The notes beneath the pieces are model-generated. The model searched no databases. It was given only the letters and a program-made list of their open reading frames with translations, and was not told where the DNA came from. From Thalassovita autumnalis (GTDB taxonomy: Bacteria > Pseudomonadota > Alphaproteobacteria > Rhodobacterales > Rhodobacteraceae), in assembly GCF_001458255.1 (NCBI RefSeq), contig NZ_CYSB01000027.1:88306-152305 (forward strand): DNA of 64,000 nt. The letters are read 5' to 3'. Shown piece after piece: positions 45,294 to 54,572 of the stretch (the stretch's first letter is position 1; each line of letters opens with the position of its first letter). Position numbers and translations under genes: made by a program.

Positions 45294-47270
45294 ATGTCGC
45301 TTGACCAAGCTACAGAAACCCAGACCCCGTCTGTCGTGCCTGTCCCCGTAGATTTCGCCGAAAACGCGCATATTGATGCCGCGAAATACGAAGAAATGTA
45401 TGCGGCCTCGATCGCTGATCCTGCCGCCTTCTGGGGCGAACATGGCAAACGTCTGGACTGGATCAAACCTTATACCAAGGTAAAGAACACCAGCTTTGAG
45501 CCGGGTAGGATTGACATCAAATGGTTCGAAGACGGCACCCTGAACGTGGCCGCCAACTGCATTGATCGTCATCTGGAAACCCGGGGCGATCAGACCGCAA
45601 TCATCTTTGAACCCGACAACCCCGTTGAAGCCGCGCAGCACATCACCTACAAACAGCTGCACACCAGCGTCTGTCGTATGGCCAACGTGCTGGAAGAACT
45701 GGGCGTGCGCAAAGGCGACCGGGTTGTCATCTACCTGCCAATGATCCCCGAAGCGGCCTATGCCATGCTGGCCTGCGCCCGGATCGGCGCCATTCATTCG
45801 ATTGTCTTTGCGGGCTTCTCCCCCGACGCGCTGGCCGCGCGGATCAACGGTTGTGATGCCAAGGTCATCATCACCGCTGACACCGCCCCCCGCGGCGGCC
45901 GCAAGACGCCCCTGAAATCCAACGCTGACGCTGCATTGCTGCACACCAAGGACACAGTGAAGTGTCTGGTGGTTAAGCGCACTGGTGATCAGACCACGTG
46001 GATCGACGGGCGTGATTTTGACTACAACGAAATGGCACTGGAGGCGGATGATTACTGCCGCCCGGCCGAGATGAGCGCCGAAGATCCGCTGTTCATCCTC
46101 TACACCTCCGGCTCCACCGGGCAGCCCAAAGGCGTGGTGCATTGCTCGGGCGGGTATCTGGCCTATGCGGCGATGACCCATGAATATGTCTTTGATTACA
46201 AAGACGGTGATATCTTCTGGTGTACCGCGGATGTGGGCTGGGTCACCGGCCACAGCTACATCATCTACGGCCCGCTGGCCAATGGCGCCACCACGCTGAT
46301 GTTCGAAGGGGTGCCGACCTATCCGGACGCTGGTCGCTTCTGGGCGGTTTGTGAAAAACACAAGGTAAACCAGTTCTACACCGCGCCGACCGCGATCCGC
46401 GCGCTGATGGGGCAGGGCACCGAGTTTGTTGAAAGCTATGACCTGTCGTCGCTGAAGGTGCTGGGCACCGTGGGCGAACCGATCAACCCTGAAGCCTGGA
46501 ACTGGTACAACGACAATGTCGGCAAAGGGAACTGCCCCATCGTTGACACCTGGTGGCAGACCGAAACCGGCGGTCACATGATGACCCCGTTGCCGGGCGC
46601 CCATGCAGCCAAGCCGGGCGCGGCGATGAAACCGTTCTTTGGTGTGAAACCGGTGGTTCTGGACCCGCAGTCGGGTGAGGAAATCACCGACGTGCCCACC
46701 GAAGGGGTGCTGTGCATCGCGGACAGCTGGCCCGGTCAGATGCGCACCGTCTGGGGCGATCACGAACGGTTTGAGAAGACCTATTTCAGCGATTACAAAG
46801 GCTACTACTTTGCTGGTGACGGCTGCCGCCGCGACGCCGATGGTGATTACTGGATCACCGGCCGTGTGGATGACGTGATCAACGTCTCCGGCCACCGGAT
46901 GGGCACCGCTGAAGTGGAAAGCGCCCTGGTCGCCCATGCCAAAGTGGCTGAGGCTGCGGTGGTGGGCTATCCCCATGACGTCAAAGGGCAGGGCATCTAC
47001 TGTTACGTAACCCTGATGAATGGCGAAGAGCCTAGCGATGATCTGAAGAAAGAGCTGCGCACCTGGGTGCGGACCGAGATTGGCCCAATTGCCAGCCCCG
47101 ATCTGATCCAGTGGGCGCCGGGCCTGCCGAAAACCCGTTCGGGCAAGATCATGCGCCGCATCCTGCGCAAGATTGCCGAAGATGATTTTGGCAGCCTCGG
47201 CGACACCTCGACGCTGGCGGATCCTTCGGTGGTCGATGACCTCATCGAAAACCGCATGAATAAGGGGTAA
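45294..47270 (+). CDS. acs: Acetyl-CoA synthetase (AMP-forming)
   Basis: 658 residues from the ATG at 45294, with GGGAGGAG upstream; the frame from 45231 runs back through the leader. ANL-family motifs: [14 protein letters not shown] near 285 (P-loop), [32 protein letters not shown], and the C-terminal [15 protein letters not shown] near 620 whose Lys is the acetylation-controlled residue. It makes acetyl-CoA from acetate, CoA and ATP, releasing AMP and PPi. Five bp downstream is adenylate kinase, then an acetate-type symporter pair. Confidence 0.95.
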   Translation: MSLDQATETQTPSVVPVPVDFAENAHIDAAKYEEMYAASIADPAAFWGEHGKRLDWIKPYTKVKNTSFEPGRIDIKWFEDGTLNVAANCIDRHLETRGDQTAIIFEPDNPVEAAQHITYKQLHTSVCRMANVLEELGVRKGDRVVIYLPMIPEAAYAMLACARIGAIHSIVFAGFSPDALAARINGCDAKVIITADTAPRGGRKTPLKSNADAALLHTKDTVKCLVVKRTGDQTTWIDGRDFDYNEMALEADDYCRPAEMSAEDPLFILYTSGSTGQPKGVVHCSGGYLAYAAMTHEYVFDYKDGDIFWCTADVGWVTGHSYIIYGPLANGATTLMFEGVPTYPDAGRFWAVCEKHKVNQFYTAPTAIRALMGQGTEFVESYDLSSLKVLGTVGEPINPEAWNWYNDNVGKGNCPIVDTWWQTETGGHMMTPLPGAHAAKPGAAMKPFFGVKPVVLDPQSGEEITDVPTEGVLCIADSWPGQMRTVWGDHERFEKTYFSDYKGYYFAGDGCRRDADGDYWITGRVDDVINVSGHRMGTAEVESALVAHAKVAEAAVVGYPHDVKGQGIYCYVTLMNGEEPSDDLKKELRTWVRTEIGPIASPDLIQWAPGLPKTRSGKIMRRILRKIAEDDFGSLGDTSTLADPSVVDDLIENRMNKG

Positions 47271-47275
47271 GCGCA

Positions 47276-47959
47276 ATGGATGTTGCCGTTGAAACCACCC
47301 CCGCCGTTCTGATCCTTCTTGGCCCTCCGGGCGCGGGGAAGGGCACGCAGGCCCGCATGCTGGAAGAGCAGTTTGGCCTGGTGCAGCTGTCCACCGGTGA
47401 TCTGCTGCGCGACGCGGTTGCCCAAGGCACCGAGGCGGGTAAACGCGCCAAGGCCGCGATGGACAGTGGCGGGCTGGTCAGTGATGAGATCGTGATCGCC
47501 ATCCTGCGGGACCGTCTAGCTGCACCTGATTGCGCCAAAGGGGTCATCCTAGATGGCTTCCCGCGCACCACGGTTCAGGCCGAGGCGCTGGATGGTCTGC
47601 TGGCCGAAAGCCGCCAGCGGATCAACGCCGCCGTCAGCCTTGAGGTTGATGATGCCGCGATGGTGACCCGTGTGTCGGGCCGTTACACCTGCGCTGGCTG
47701 CGGCGAAGGCTATCACGATCTATTCAAGCAGCCCGCAAAGGCGGGCACCTGTGACAAATGCGGCGGCAGCGATTTCAAACGCCGTGCCGATGACAACGCG
47801 GAAACCGTGGGCGCCCGGCTGGAGGCCTATCACACCCAGACCGCGCCGCTGATCACCTATTACGACACGAAAGGTTCCCTGCAACGCATTGATGCGATGG
47901 GGGAAATCGACGTGATCGCAAAAGAACTTGCAGCCATTACCCAAGCGGCAATGGCGTGA
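47276..47959 (+). CDS. adk: Adenylate kinase (zinc-LID type)
   Basis: 227 residues. P-loop GPPGAGKGTQ at ~16-25, STGDLLRDAV, LDGFPRT near 98, and a LID with four cysteines (YTCAGCGEGYH ... CDKCGGSDF) that bind zinc. It interconverts AMP+ATP and 2 ADP. Placed 5 bp behind acs, it can recycle the AMP that Acs makes. It is probably a second copy, since alphaproteobacteria normally keep adk in the ribosomal-protein operon; that copy is not in this window. Confidence 0.93.
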   Translation: MDVAVETTPAVLILLGPPGAGKGTQARMLEEQFGLVQLSTGDLLRDAVAQGTEAGKRAKAAMDSGGLVSDEIVIAILRDRLAAPDCAKGVILDGFPRTTVQAEALDGLLAESRQRINAAVSLEVDDAAMVTRVSGRYTCAGCGEGYHDLFKQPAKAGTCDKCGGSDFKRRADDNAETVGARLEAYHTQTAPLITYYDTKGSLQRIDAMGEIDVIAKELAAITQAAMA

Positions 47960-48011
47960 GCTTTCGGGCTGGCCCCAGTCAGCCCGGACTTGGAGGAGAA
48001 GGAGGACCGCA

Positions 48012-48293
48012 ATGGCGGATCAACAAACTGCATCAAGCGCGCAGGCCTCGGACCAGACCTATTGGTCGGCCAACCTGCGCATCATCTACATCAGCCTCAT
48101 CATCTGGGCGCTGGTTTCATTCGGCTTTGGCATTCTGCTGCGCCCGATGCTGGCTGGCATCAGCGTTGGCGGCACTGACCTTGGCTTCTGGTTTGCCCAG
48201 CAGGGATCGATCCTGGTCTTTCTGGCGCTGATCTTCAACTACGCCTGGCGCATGAACAAGCTGGACCGTGAATTCGGCGTCGACGAGGAGTAA
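48012..48293 (+). CDS. DUF4212 small membrane subunit of a Na+/solute symporter
   Basis: 93 residues from the ATG at 48012. Two membrane segments (IIYISLIIWALVSFGFGILL; GFWFAQQGSILVFLALIFNYAWRM) and a charged tail (MNKLDREFGVDEE) match DUF4212/sodium-symporter small subunits, which always sit before the large symporter gene. The large subunit starts 6 bp after its stop. Confidence 0.88.
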   Translation: MADQQTASSAQASDQTYWSANLRIIYISLIIWALVSFGFGILLRPMLAGISVGGTDLGFWFAQQGSILVFLALIFNYAWRMNKLDREFGVDEE

Positions 48294-48299
48294 GGACTT

Positions 48300-50087
48300 A
48301 TGGATCAGTTTACCATTAACCTGCTGTTTGTTGGTGCGTCCTTCGCGCTCTACATCGGCATCGCGATCTGGGCCCGTGCCGGGTCCACGTCTGAGTTTTA
48401 CGCCGCAGGCCGCGGAGTGCACCCGGTCACCAACGGTATGGCGACCGCTGCGGACTGGATGTCGGCGGCTTCGTTCATCTCGATGGCCGGTCTGATTGCC
48501 TTCACCGGCTATGACAACTCGACCTTCCTGATGGGCTGGACCGGTGGTTACGTTCTGCTGGCCCTGCTGCTGGCGCCTTACCTGCGCAAGTTCGGCAAGT
48601 TCACCGTATCGGAATTCATCGGCGATCGTTTCTACAGCCCCACAGCCCGTATCGTGGCTGTGATCTGTTTGATTGTTGCCTCGACCACCTATGTGATCGG
48701 TCAGATGACCGGTGTGGGTGTGGCCTTTGGTCGTTTCCTTGAGGTTTCCAACACCGCTGGTCTGTTGATCGGTGCCTGTGTGGTGTTTGCCTACGCCGTG
48801 TTCGGCGGCATGAAGGGTGTGACCTACACCCAGGTGGCCCAATACGTTGTGCTGATCATGGCCTACACCATCCCGGCGATCTTCATCTCGCTGCAGCTGA
48901 CCGGCAATCCGATCCCGGCACTGGGTCTGTTTGGTGATCACGCTGCTTCCGGTGAGCCGCTCCTGGCGAAACTGGACGCGATCGTGAAAGAACTGGGCTT
49001 CAACGAATACACCGCCCACCAGAGCGACACCTTCAACATGGTGCTGTTCACCCTGTCGCTGATGATCGGTACCGCGGGTCTGCCGCACGTCATCATGCGC
49101 TTCTTCACCGTTCCCAAAGTGTCTGACGCACGTTGGTCGGCAGGCTGGGCGCTGGTGTTCATTGCGCTGCTGTATCTGACGGCTCCGGCTGTGGGTGCCA
49201 TGGCGCGTCTGAACATCACCGAAATGATGTGGCCGAACGGTGGTATCTCGGGTGAGGCAGTCAGCGTTGAGCAGATCGAAAACGATCCGCAGTATGCCTG
49301 GATGGCAACCTGGGAAAAAACCGGCCTGTTGGGCTGGGAAGACAAGAACGGCGACGGCCAGATCCAGTACTACAACGACAAATCGGCTGACCTTCAGGCG
49401 ATGGCCGCTGAAAAAGGCTGGGAAGGCAATGAGCTGACCAAGTTCAACCGTGACATCCTGGTTCTGGCCAACCCTGAGATTGCCAACCTGCCGGGTTGGG
49501 TGATCGGTCTGGTCGCGGCTGGTGGTCTGGCAGCAGCGCTGTCGACGGCTGCGGGCCTGCTGCTGGCGATCTCCTCGGCTGTGTCGCACGACCTAATCAA
49601 AGGCTCGATCAACCCGCAGATCAGCGAAAAGGGCGAACTTCTGTCGGCCCGGATCGCTATGGCTGTGGCCATTGCCGTCGCGACCTATCTGGGTCTCAAC
49701 CCTCCGGGCTTTGCAGCGCAAACCGTGGCCTTGGCCTTCGGTCTGGCAGCGGCATCGATCTTCCCGGCGCTGATGATGGGGATCTTCTCGAAGAAGATCA
49801 ACAACACCGGCGCAGTGGCTGGCATGCTGGCCGGTCTGGGTGTCACCCTGGTCTACATCTTCCTGCACAAGGGCTGGCTCTTCATCCCCGGCACCAACAG
49901 CTTCACCGATGCTGATCCGCTGCTGGGCACTGTGAAGTCCACCTCCTTTGGGGCCATCGGCGCAGCCATCAACTTCACCGTTGCATACGTTGTTGCCGGC
50001 ATGACCAAAGAGACCCCGCAAGAGATCAAAGATCTGGTCGAAAGCGTCCGCATCCCGCGCGGTGCTGGTGCCGCTCAGGATCACTGA
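48300..50087 (+). CDS. Sodium:solute symporter family protein (ActP-like, VC_2705 type), acetate/short-chain acid uptake
   Basis: 595 residues, about 13 membrane segments. SSS motifs: EFYAAGRGVHPVTNGMATAADWMSAASFISMAGLIAF, GGYVLLALLLAPYLRKFGKFTVSEFIGDRF, and LSTAAGLLLAISSAVSHDL. A ~90-residue insertion near 310-390 lies between membrane segments and includes an EF-hand-like loop DKNGDGQIQYYND near 350. Position after acs-adk suggests uptake of acetate or similar acids. A strong terminator follows. Confidence 0.9.
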   Translation: MDQFTINLLFVGASFALYIGIAIWARAGSTSEFYAAGRGVHPVTNGMATAADWMSAASFISMAGLIAFTGYDNSTFLMGWTGGYVLLALLLAPYLRKFGKFTVSEFIGDRFYSPTARIVAVICLIVASTTYVIGQMTGVGVAFGRFLEVSNTAGLLIGACVVFAYAVFGGMKGVTYTQVAQYVVLIMAYTIPAIFISLQLTGNPIPALGLFGDHAASGEPLLAKLDAIVKELGFNEYTAHQSDTFNMVLFTLSLMIGTAGLPHVIMRFFTVPKVSDARWSAGWALVFIALLYLTAPAVGAMARLNITEMMWPNGGISGEAVSVEQIENDPQYAWMATWEKTGLLGWEDKNGDGQIQYYNDKSADLQAMAAEKGWEGNELTKFNRDILVLANPEIANLPGWVIGLVAAGGLAAALSTAAGLLLAISSAVSHDLIKGSINPQISEKGELLSARIAMAVAIAVATYLGLNPPGFAAQTVALAFGLAAASIFPALMMGIFSKKINNTGAVAGMLAGLGVTLVYIFLHKGWLFIPGTNSFTDADPLLGTVKSTSFGAIGAAINFTVAYVVAGMTKETPQEIKDLVESVRIPRGAGAAQDH

Positions 50088-50094
50088 TCCCCGT

Positions 50095-50165
50095 GAATGG
50101 GGCGCACCCTCCCTCCGTGCCCCATTCATTTCATCCCGCCCGGGGTTCTGGGCGGGATGTTTTTG
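50095..50165 (+). terminator. Terminator of the acs operon
   Basis: CATCCCGCCC (50132-50141) and GGGCGGGATG (50150-50159) form a perfect 10-bp stem followed by TTTTT and GTTT. A first hairpin (GAATGGGGC-g-CAC with GTGCCCCATTC, 50095-50127) precedes it. Together they are a strong double stop. Confidence 0.88.
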
Positions 50166-50309
50166 TTTCTGGTGTGGCGTGTTTGCCCGCGTTTTTGCCG
50201 GCGTGTTCCCCCGTGCCCGGTGCTGTTTTTGTTCTGCGTCAAGGTGTGGCGCAGCCAGGGTTGATAGGGCGGGGGCACCTGCCTGTTTCCAGAATTGCCG
50301 GAGATCGTG

Positions 50310-52127
50310 ATGACCAAGGCCACAGCTGATCTGCATCGCTTCCTGACCTCACTGCACCCCTATGACACGATGGAGCCGGACGCTCTTGCGCCGCTGCTGG
50401 ATCAGTTTGAATGGCAGCGCTTTGAAAAAGGGCAGCAGATCTATCAGCGCGGGGTAGCGCAGGCCGGTCTTTACGTGATCCACAAGGGGCAGGTGGAGGT
50501 GCGCGATGAAAACGACGTGCCCCTGTCCCTGTTGGGGGTGCGCAACTCGTTCGGGGAACGTGGTCTGCTGCGCGATGGGGTCGCGGTGACGTCTGCCCGG
50601 GCGCTGGAAGAGACCACCTGCCTGTTGCTGCCCGCCGTGGCCTTTGCCGAACTGATCGCCGGAAATGCACAGGCGCGCCGGTTCTTTGACCGCTCCCGCG
50701 CACGGGTTCAGAAGGATGATCTGGCCTCGACCAAAGTGGCCGACCTGATGACCCGCGATCCGGTGGCCTGCACCCCTGAGGTGACGATCCAGCAGGCAGC
50801 GCAGCAGATCCGCGACCGGCGGATCTCTTCGCTCTGCGTTGCCACCGGGGGGCGGCTGAAGGGGATCGTGACGGTGCGCGATATGGCAGGTGCGCTGGCC
50901 GACGCCCGACCGCTGGACAGTAAAGTGTCCGAGATTATGACCCGCGATCCGCTGACGCTGGCACCTTCTGCCATTGGGTCAGATGTGCTGCATATGATGA
51001 TGGAACATCGCATCAGCCATATCCCGATCTGCGAAGGGCGCAAATTGGTTGGCATGGTCAGCCAGACGGATCTGACCCGGTTTCAAGCGGTCAGCTCGGC
51101 CGAGCTGGTGTCTGAGGTTGCTCATGCAACAACGGCTGAGGAGATGGCCGAGGTCACCGCGCGTATTCCGCAGCTGCTGGTGCAACTGGTCGGGGCCGGA
51201 AACCGGCATGAGGTGGTGACCCGGCTGATCACCGACGTGGCAGATACAGCAACCCGACGTTTGCTGGCCTTGGCTGAGGAAAAGCTGGGCCCGCCGCCGG
51301 TGCCCTATCTGTGGCTGGCCTGTGGATCGCAGGGGCGACAGGAACAGACCGGCGTCAGCGATCAGGACAACTGTATGATCCTGCATGATGACGTCACCGC
51401 AGATCAGATGGGCTATTTCGCCGAACTGGCGCAGTTTGTCTGCGATGGCCTGAACACCTGCGGTTACATCTATTGCCCCGGCGATATGATGGCGACGAAC
51501 CCGCAGTGGTGTCAGCCGCAGCGCATCTGGCGGAACTATTTCAGCGGTTGGATCAAAACCCCGGACCCTGAGGCGCAGATGCTGGCCTCGGTCATGTTTG
51601 ATCTGCGCCCCATTGGCGGCAGCAAGGCCCTGTTTGAGGATCTGCAGGAAGACACGCTGAAACGCGCCAGCGACAACTCTATTTTTGTGGCCCATATGGT
51701 CAGCAACTCCCTGAAACATACACCACCGTTGGGGTTGCTGCGGGGCTTTGCCACGATCCGGTCCGGTGAGCACAAAAACACGCTGGATATGAAGCACAAC
51801 GGTGTGGTGCCGGTGGTGGATATGGGGCGGGTCTATGCGCTGCAGGGACAGATCGCGCAGGTCAACACACGCGCCCGTCTGGAATTGGCGGCGGAGGCGG
51901 GCGTGCTGTCACCTTCTGGCGCGCGGGATCTGTTGGATGCCTATGATCTGATCGCAGAAAACCGTCTGGCCCATCAGGCGCGCCAGATCCAGCGTGGTGA
52001 GGCGCCGGACAACTATATGGCGCCCTCAGAACTGTCCGATCTGGAACGCAGCCACCTGCGCAACGCTTTTGTGGTGATCAAGTCACTGCAATCGGCGTTG
52101 GGACATGGCCGTGGCAGCGTCAGCTAA
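50310..52127 (+). CDS. cNMP-binding / tandem CBS / DUF294 nucleotidyltransferase-like protein
   Basis: 605 residues from the ATG at 50310 (CGGAG upstream). Order of domains: cyclic-nucleotide-type sensor (~15-130; QIYQRGVAQAGLYVIHKGQVEV), two CBS domains (VADLMTRDPVACTPEVTIQQAAQ near 148; VSEIMTRDPLTLAPSAIG near 210), a DUF294 nucleotidyltransferase domain (LACGSQGRQEQTGVSDQDNCMIL near 340, with the GS and DxD metal ligands), and a helical DUF294 C-terminal domain. This GlnD-like layout suggests nucleotide-controlled modification of a partner. It often accompanies acetate symporters and the exonuclease gene found two genes downstream. Confidence 0.85.
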   Translation: MTKATADLHRFLTSLHPYDTMEPDALAPLLDQFEWQRFEKGQQIYQRGVAQAGLYVIHKGQVEVRDENDVPLSLLGVRNSFGERGLLRDGVAVTSARALEETTCLLLPAVAFAELIAGNAQARRFFDRSRARVQKDDLASTKVADLMTRDPVACTPEVTIQQAAQQIRDRRISSLCVATGGRLKGIVTVRDMAGALADARPLDSKVSEIMTRDPLTLAPSAIGSDVLHMMMEHRISHIPICEGRKLVGMVSQTDLTRFQAVSSAELVSEVAHATTAEEMAEVTARIPQLLVQLVGAGNRHEVVTRLITDVADTATRRLLALAEEKLGPPPVPYLWLACGSQGRQEQTGVSDQDNCMILHDDVTADQMGYFAELAQFVCDGLNTCGYIYCPGDMMATNPQWCQPQRIWRNYFSGWIKTPDPEAQMLASVMFDLRPIGGSKALFEDLQEDTLKRASDNSIFVAHMVSNSLKHTPPLGLLRGFATIRSGEHKNTLDMKHNGVVPVVDMGRVYALQGQIAQVNTRARLELAAEAGVLSPSGARDLLDAYDLIAENRLAHQARQIQRGEAPDNYMAPSELSDLERSHLRNAFVVIKSLQSALGHGRGSVS

Positions 52128-52213
52128 AGTGTAAATCAAGATGACCGCTGTCGTTTGAGGCGAAGCGGGGTATAACCCCCATGAGCGGGGCGAAGACGAG
52201 GGGAGAAGACGAA

Positions 52214-52735
52214 GTGTTTTTGGAATTGATCGCAACTTTTGTGGCGGGGATCGCTGCGGCGGGCGGTATTATGCTGCTCAACAAGGTGGTACGTGGCCGT
52301 TTGCCCCGTTGGTTGACCCCGGTTGTGGCCGGTCTTGCGATGCTGGCCGCCACGATCAGCAGTGAATATGGCTGGTTCGACCGCACCGCAAACAACATGC
52401 CCGACGGTTTTGAAGTTGCAAAAAAAGTAGAAGATCGCGCTTTTTATCGTCCATGGACCTATGCTTTTCCTTATGTCAGCCGTTTTATGGCTGTGGACAC
52501 CCTATCCATTCGTACAAACGATGCATTTGAAGGGCAGCATATGGTGGAAGTTGCATTTTTTGGTCGCTGGGCGCCGGTACAGCTGGTGCCGATGCTGATC
52601 GATTGCCCTGCTGCGCAGCAGGCGGAACTGGGTGGCGCAGAATTTGGTGCAGATGGCGGCATTGAGAACGCCAATTGGGCCCCTCTGGCAACAGATGAAG
52701 GGCTTTACAAGATTGTCTGTGGAGGGACAGCTTGA
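52214..52735 (+). CDS. Small membrane protein of unknown function next to DUF294/exonuclease genes
   Basis: About 173 residues from a GTG at 52214 (GGGGAG ten bases before); an ATG at 52181 would add 11 hydrophilic residues. Two membrane segments (LIATFVAGIAAAGGIMLLNKVV; LTPVVAGLAMLAATISSEYGW) precede a soluble part with two cysteines and conserved-looking FYRPWTYAFPYVSRFMAVD. I do not recognise a named domain. Its stop overlaps the exonuclease start (TGATG), so the two are co-translated and probably work together at the inner membrane. Confidence 0.65.
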   Translation: MFLELIATFVAGIAAAGGIMLLNKVVRGRLPRWLTPVVAGLAMLAATISSEYGWFDRTANNMPDGFEVAKKVEDRAFYRPWTYAFPYVSRFMAVDTLSIRTNDAFEGQHMVEVAFFGRWAPVQLVPMLIDCPAAQQAELGGAEFGADGGIENANWAPLATDEGLYKIVCGGTA

Positions 52736-54147
52736 TGTTAGTAAGCCTCAGCCTTCGCTTGCGGGTTTTTCTGTTCTTTGCCCTGATGGGCTTGGGCGGG
52801 GTCGGCCTGTTTGGGTTGGCGCTCTATTTTGGATATGAGGCCGCGCAGGAGGGCGATCTGATCAGCGCCTTTGCGCAGGCAGCCATTATCGCTGGCTTTG
52901 GCCTCATGGGGATGGTCATGGGCATTTGGCTGCTGTTTGACGAAAACGTTGCCAAGCCCATTGAGCGCGTGGCCGCGCGGATGCGGGCCGGGGCCCATGC
53001 GGGTGTGAACCACCACATGGATATGGCGGGTGCCAGATATCTTGGCGATCTGGGCCCGGCGGCCGAGGCGGTGACGCGTCAGCTGATTGAGGCCTCAATG
53101 AACACGGCCGGGGCGATTGCCACCAAAACCCAGAAGCTGGAACTGGAAAAGGAACGGCTGACCAAACTGCTGACCGAAATTCCGCTGGCGATGATCCTGG
53201 TGAACTCCAACCACCAGATCGTGCTTTATGACGGTCAGGCCGCTGCGGTTCTGGCGCAGATCCAGGCACCCCGTCTGAACACCGATATCTTCGACTACTT
53301 CGATCGCAAAGCGGTTGAGGCCGCCTGGGAAACGCTGATGCAGACCGGCGAGGAGGTGACCTTCCGCGCGCTTGGATCTGCAAAACGGCAGAACTTTGAG
53401 ATCCGGATGAAGCCTTTGGACAGCGGCACCGGCTATATGTTGATCATCGAAAGCTCCGAGGTGGTTCTGGCGCCGGATGCTTCACGTCCGCTGATCTATG
53501 ACTTTGAATTGCTTGAGCAAAACGAAGGCACCTCGGTGGATGATCTGAAGCTGTCTGAACTGACCTACTGCGTGTTTGACACCGAAACCACTGGCCTGCT
53601 GCCACACAAAGATGAGGTCGTGCAGATCGGCGCGGTGCGTGTGGTGCGCAACAAGATCGTGGAGGGCGAGGAGATGGAAAGCCTCGTCAATCCGCTGGTG
53701 CCGATCCCCGCGGCCTCCACCAAGGTGCATGGGATCACCGATGCGATGGTGCAAAACGCCCCGCTGATTGAGGATGCGACCCGCGAATTCCATGACTTCG
53801 CCCGCTCCACCGTGCTGGTGGCTCATAACGCGCCGTTTGATATGGCCTTCATGCACCGCTACGGCAAACGCGCCAATCTGGAATGGCCGCACCCGGTGCT
53901 GGATACGGTTCTGGCCTCAGCCGTTGTGTTCGGTGCCAGTGAAACCCACACCGTGGATGCGCTTTGCGAACGTCTTGGCGTGGTGATCCCATCGGCGCTG
54001 CGGCACACGGCGATCGGCGATGCCCGCGCCACGGCTGAGGTGCTGTGCCGTCTGATCCCGATGCTTGAGGCCCGCGGCATTGAGACCTTTGGTGATCTGT
54101 TGCAGCACACCCGCAAACACGGGCGGATCCTCAAGGATCTGAACTGA
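52735..54147 (+). CDS. Membrane-anchored PAS-like / DEDDh 3'-5' exonuclease
   Basis: 470 residues from the ATG at 52735. Two N-terminal membrane segments (~8-30, 42-65) are followed by a HAMP-like linker (AKPIERVAARMRAGAHAGV), a coil (KTQKLELEKERLTKLL), a PAS-like domain (EIPLAMILVNSNHQIVLYDGQAA) and, from ~280, a DnaQ-type exonuclease with FDTETTGL (DxE), LVAHNAPFDMAFM (D) and RHTAIGDARATAEVL (H...D). The nuclease residues are complete. A sensor-kinase-like front end joined to a nuclease is unusual. It is fused translationally to the previous small membrane protein. Confidence 0.85.
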   Translation: MLVSLSLRLRVFLFFALMGLGGVGLFGLALYFGYEAAQEGDLISAFAQAAIIAGFGLMGMVMGIWLLFDENVAKPIERVAARMRAGAHAGVNHHMDMAGARYLGDLGPAAEAVTRQLIEASMNTAGAIATKTQKLELEKERLTKLLTEIPLAMILVNSNHQIVLYDGQAAAVLAQIQAPRLNTDIFDYFDRKAVEAAWETLMQTGEEVTFRALGSAKRQNFEIRMKPLDSGTGYMLIIESSEVVLAPDASRPLIYDFELLEQNEGTSVDDLKLSELTYCVFDTETTGLLPHKDEVVQIGAVRVVRNKIVEGEEMESLVNPLVPIPAASTKVHGITDAMVQNAPLIEDATREFHDFARSTVLVAHNAPFDMAFMHRYGKRANLEWPHPVLDTVLASAVVFGASETHTVDALCERLGVVIPSALRHTAIGDARATAEVLCRLIPMLEARGIETFGDLLQHTRKHGRILKDLN

Positions 54148-54170
54148 TCCAAAAGGTGGCATAAGTTTGC

Positions 54171-54208
54171 GCAAAAGCGGGGGGACGGCAAAATCTCCCC
54201 GCTTTTGC
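54171..54208 (+). terminator. Hairpin after the exonuclease gene
   Basis: GCAAAAGCGGGG (54171-54182) and CCCCGCTTTTGC (54197-54208) form a perfect 12-bp stem around a 14-base loop, 24 bases after the stop. A T-run lies in the stem rather than after it, so termination strength is uncertain. Confidence 0.6.
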
Positions 54209-54291
54209 ACGAAATCCGCTGAAATGGCGCCACATTTGACCGTTCTAAAAAGGGACAGAGCCAGTAATCCGGTCGAGTGAGAGGACGCGCC

Positions 54292-54486
54292 ATGTTCCAG
54301 TTTTCCCAAACCAGCTTTCAGCCGCGCCATGGCCGGTTGTTTGAACTGATCCGTCAGCAAAATCTGCAGGACCGCCGCCGTCGCTTCAGTGATGAGCCGA
54401 TCACGGATATCACCGCCGAAAGTCTGATCCGCGCGGCCAGCGCCAGCGTGATGCCGGCCCCCGGTTGGCAGAAAACCGCGCTCTGA
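54292..54486 (+). CDS. Small basic protein of unknown function
   Basis: 64 residues from the ATG at 54292, with GAGAGGA upstream. It is rich in Gln, Arg and Phe (MFQFSQTSFQPRHGRLFEL, then NLQDRRRRFSDEP) and has no membrane segment or known domain. The frame is closed by a good terminator 25 bases on, and the gap before it could hold a promoter, so it looks like a real single gene, but coding is not proven. Confidence 0.5.
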   Translation: MFQFSQTSFQPRHGRLFELIRQQNLQDRRRRFSDEPITDITAESLIRAASASVMPAPGWQKTAL

Positions 54487-54510
54487 GCACCGGCCAAATT
54501 TTGGCAATGA

Positions 54511-54538
54511 AAAAGGCGACCGCAAAGGGTCGCCTTTT
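54511..54538. terminator. Bidirectional terminator between the small protein gene and rlmE
   Basis: AAAAGGCGACC (54511-54521) and GGTCGCCTTTT (54528-54538) form a perfect 11-bp stem. The T-run on either strand lets it stop transcription from both convergent genes. Confidence 0.8.
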
Positions 54539-54572
54539 GTGTGTCTGGTCTGTTTCTGGGCGCTGCTTGGGA

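Noticed and set aside
45276..47276. Long open frame (666 codons) on the minus strand opposite acs
   Set aside because: It mirrors the codon bias of acs, has no ribosome site or protein family resemblance, and acs itself is unmistakable.
48117..49589. Long minus-strand open frame opposite the symporter gene
   Set aside because: Shadow of the GC-rich coding strand. Its His/Gln/Arg-rich translation is typical of antisense frames.
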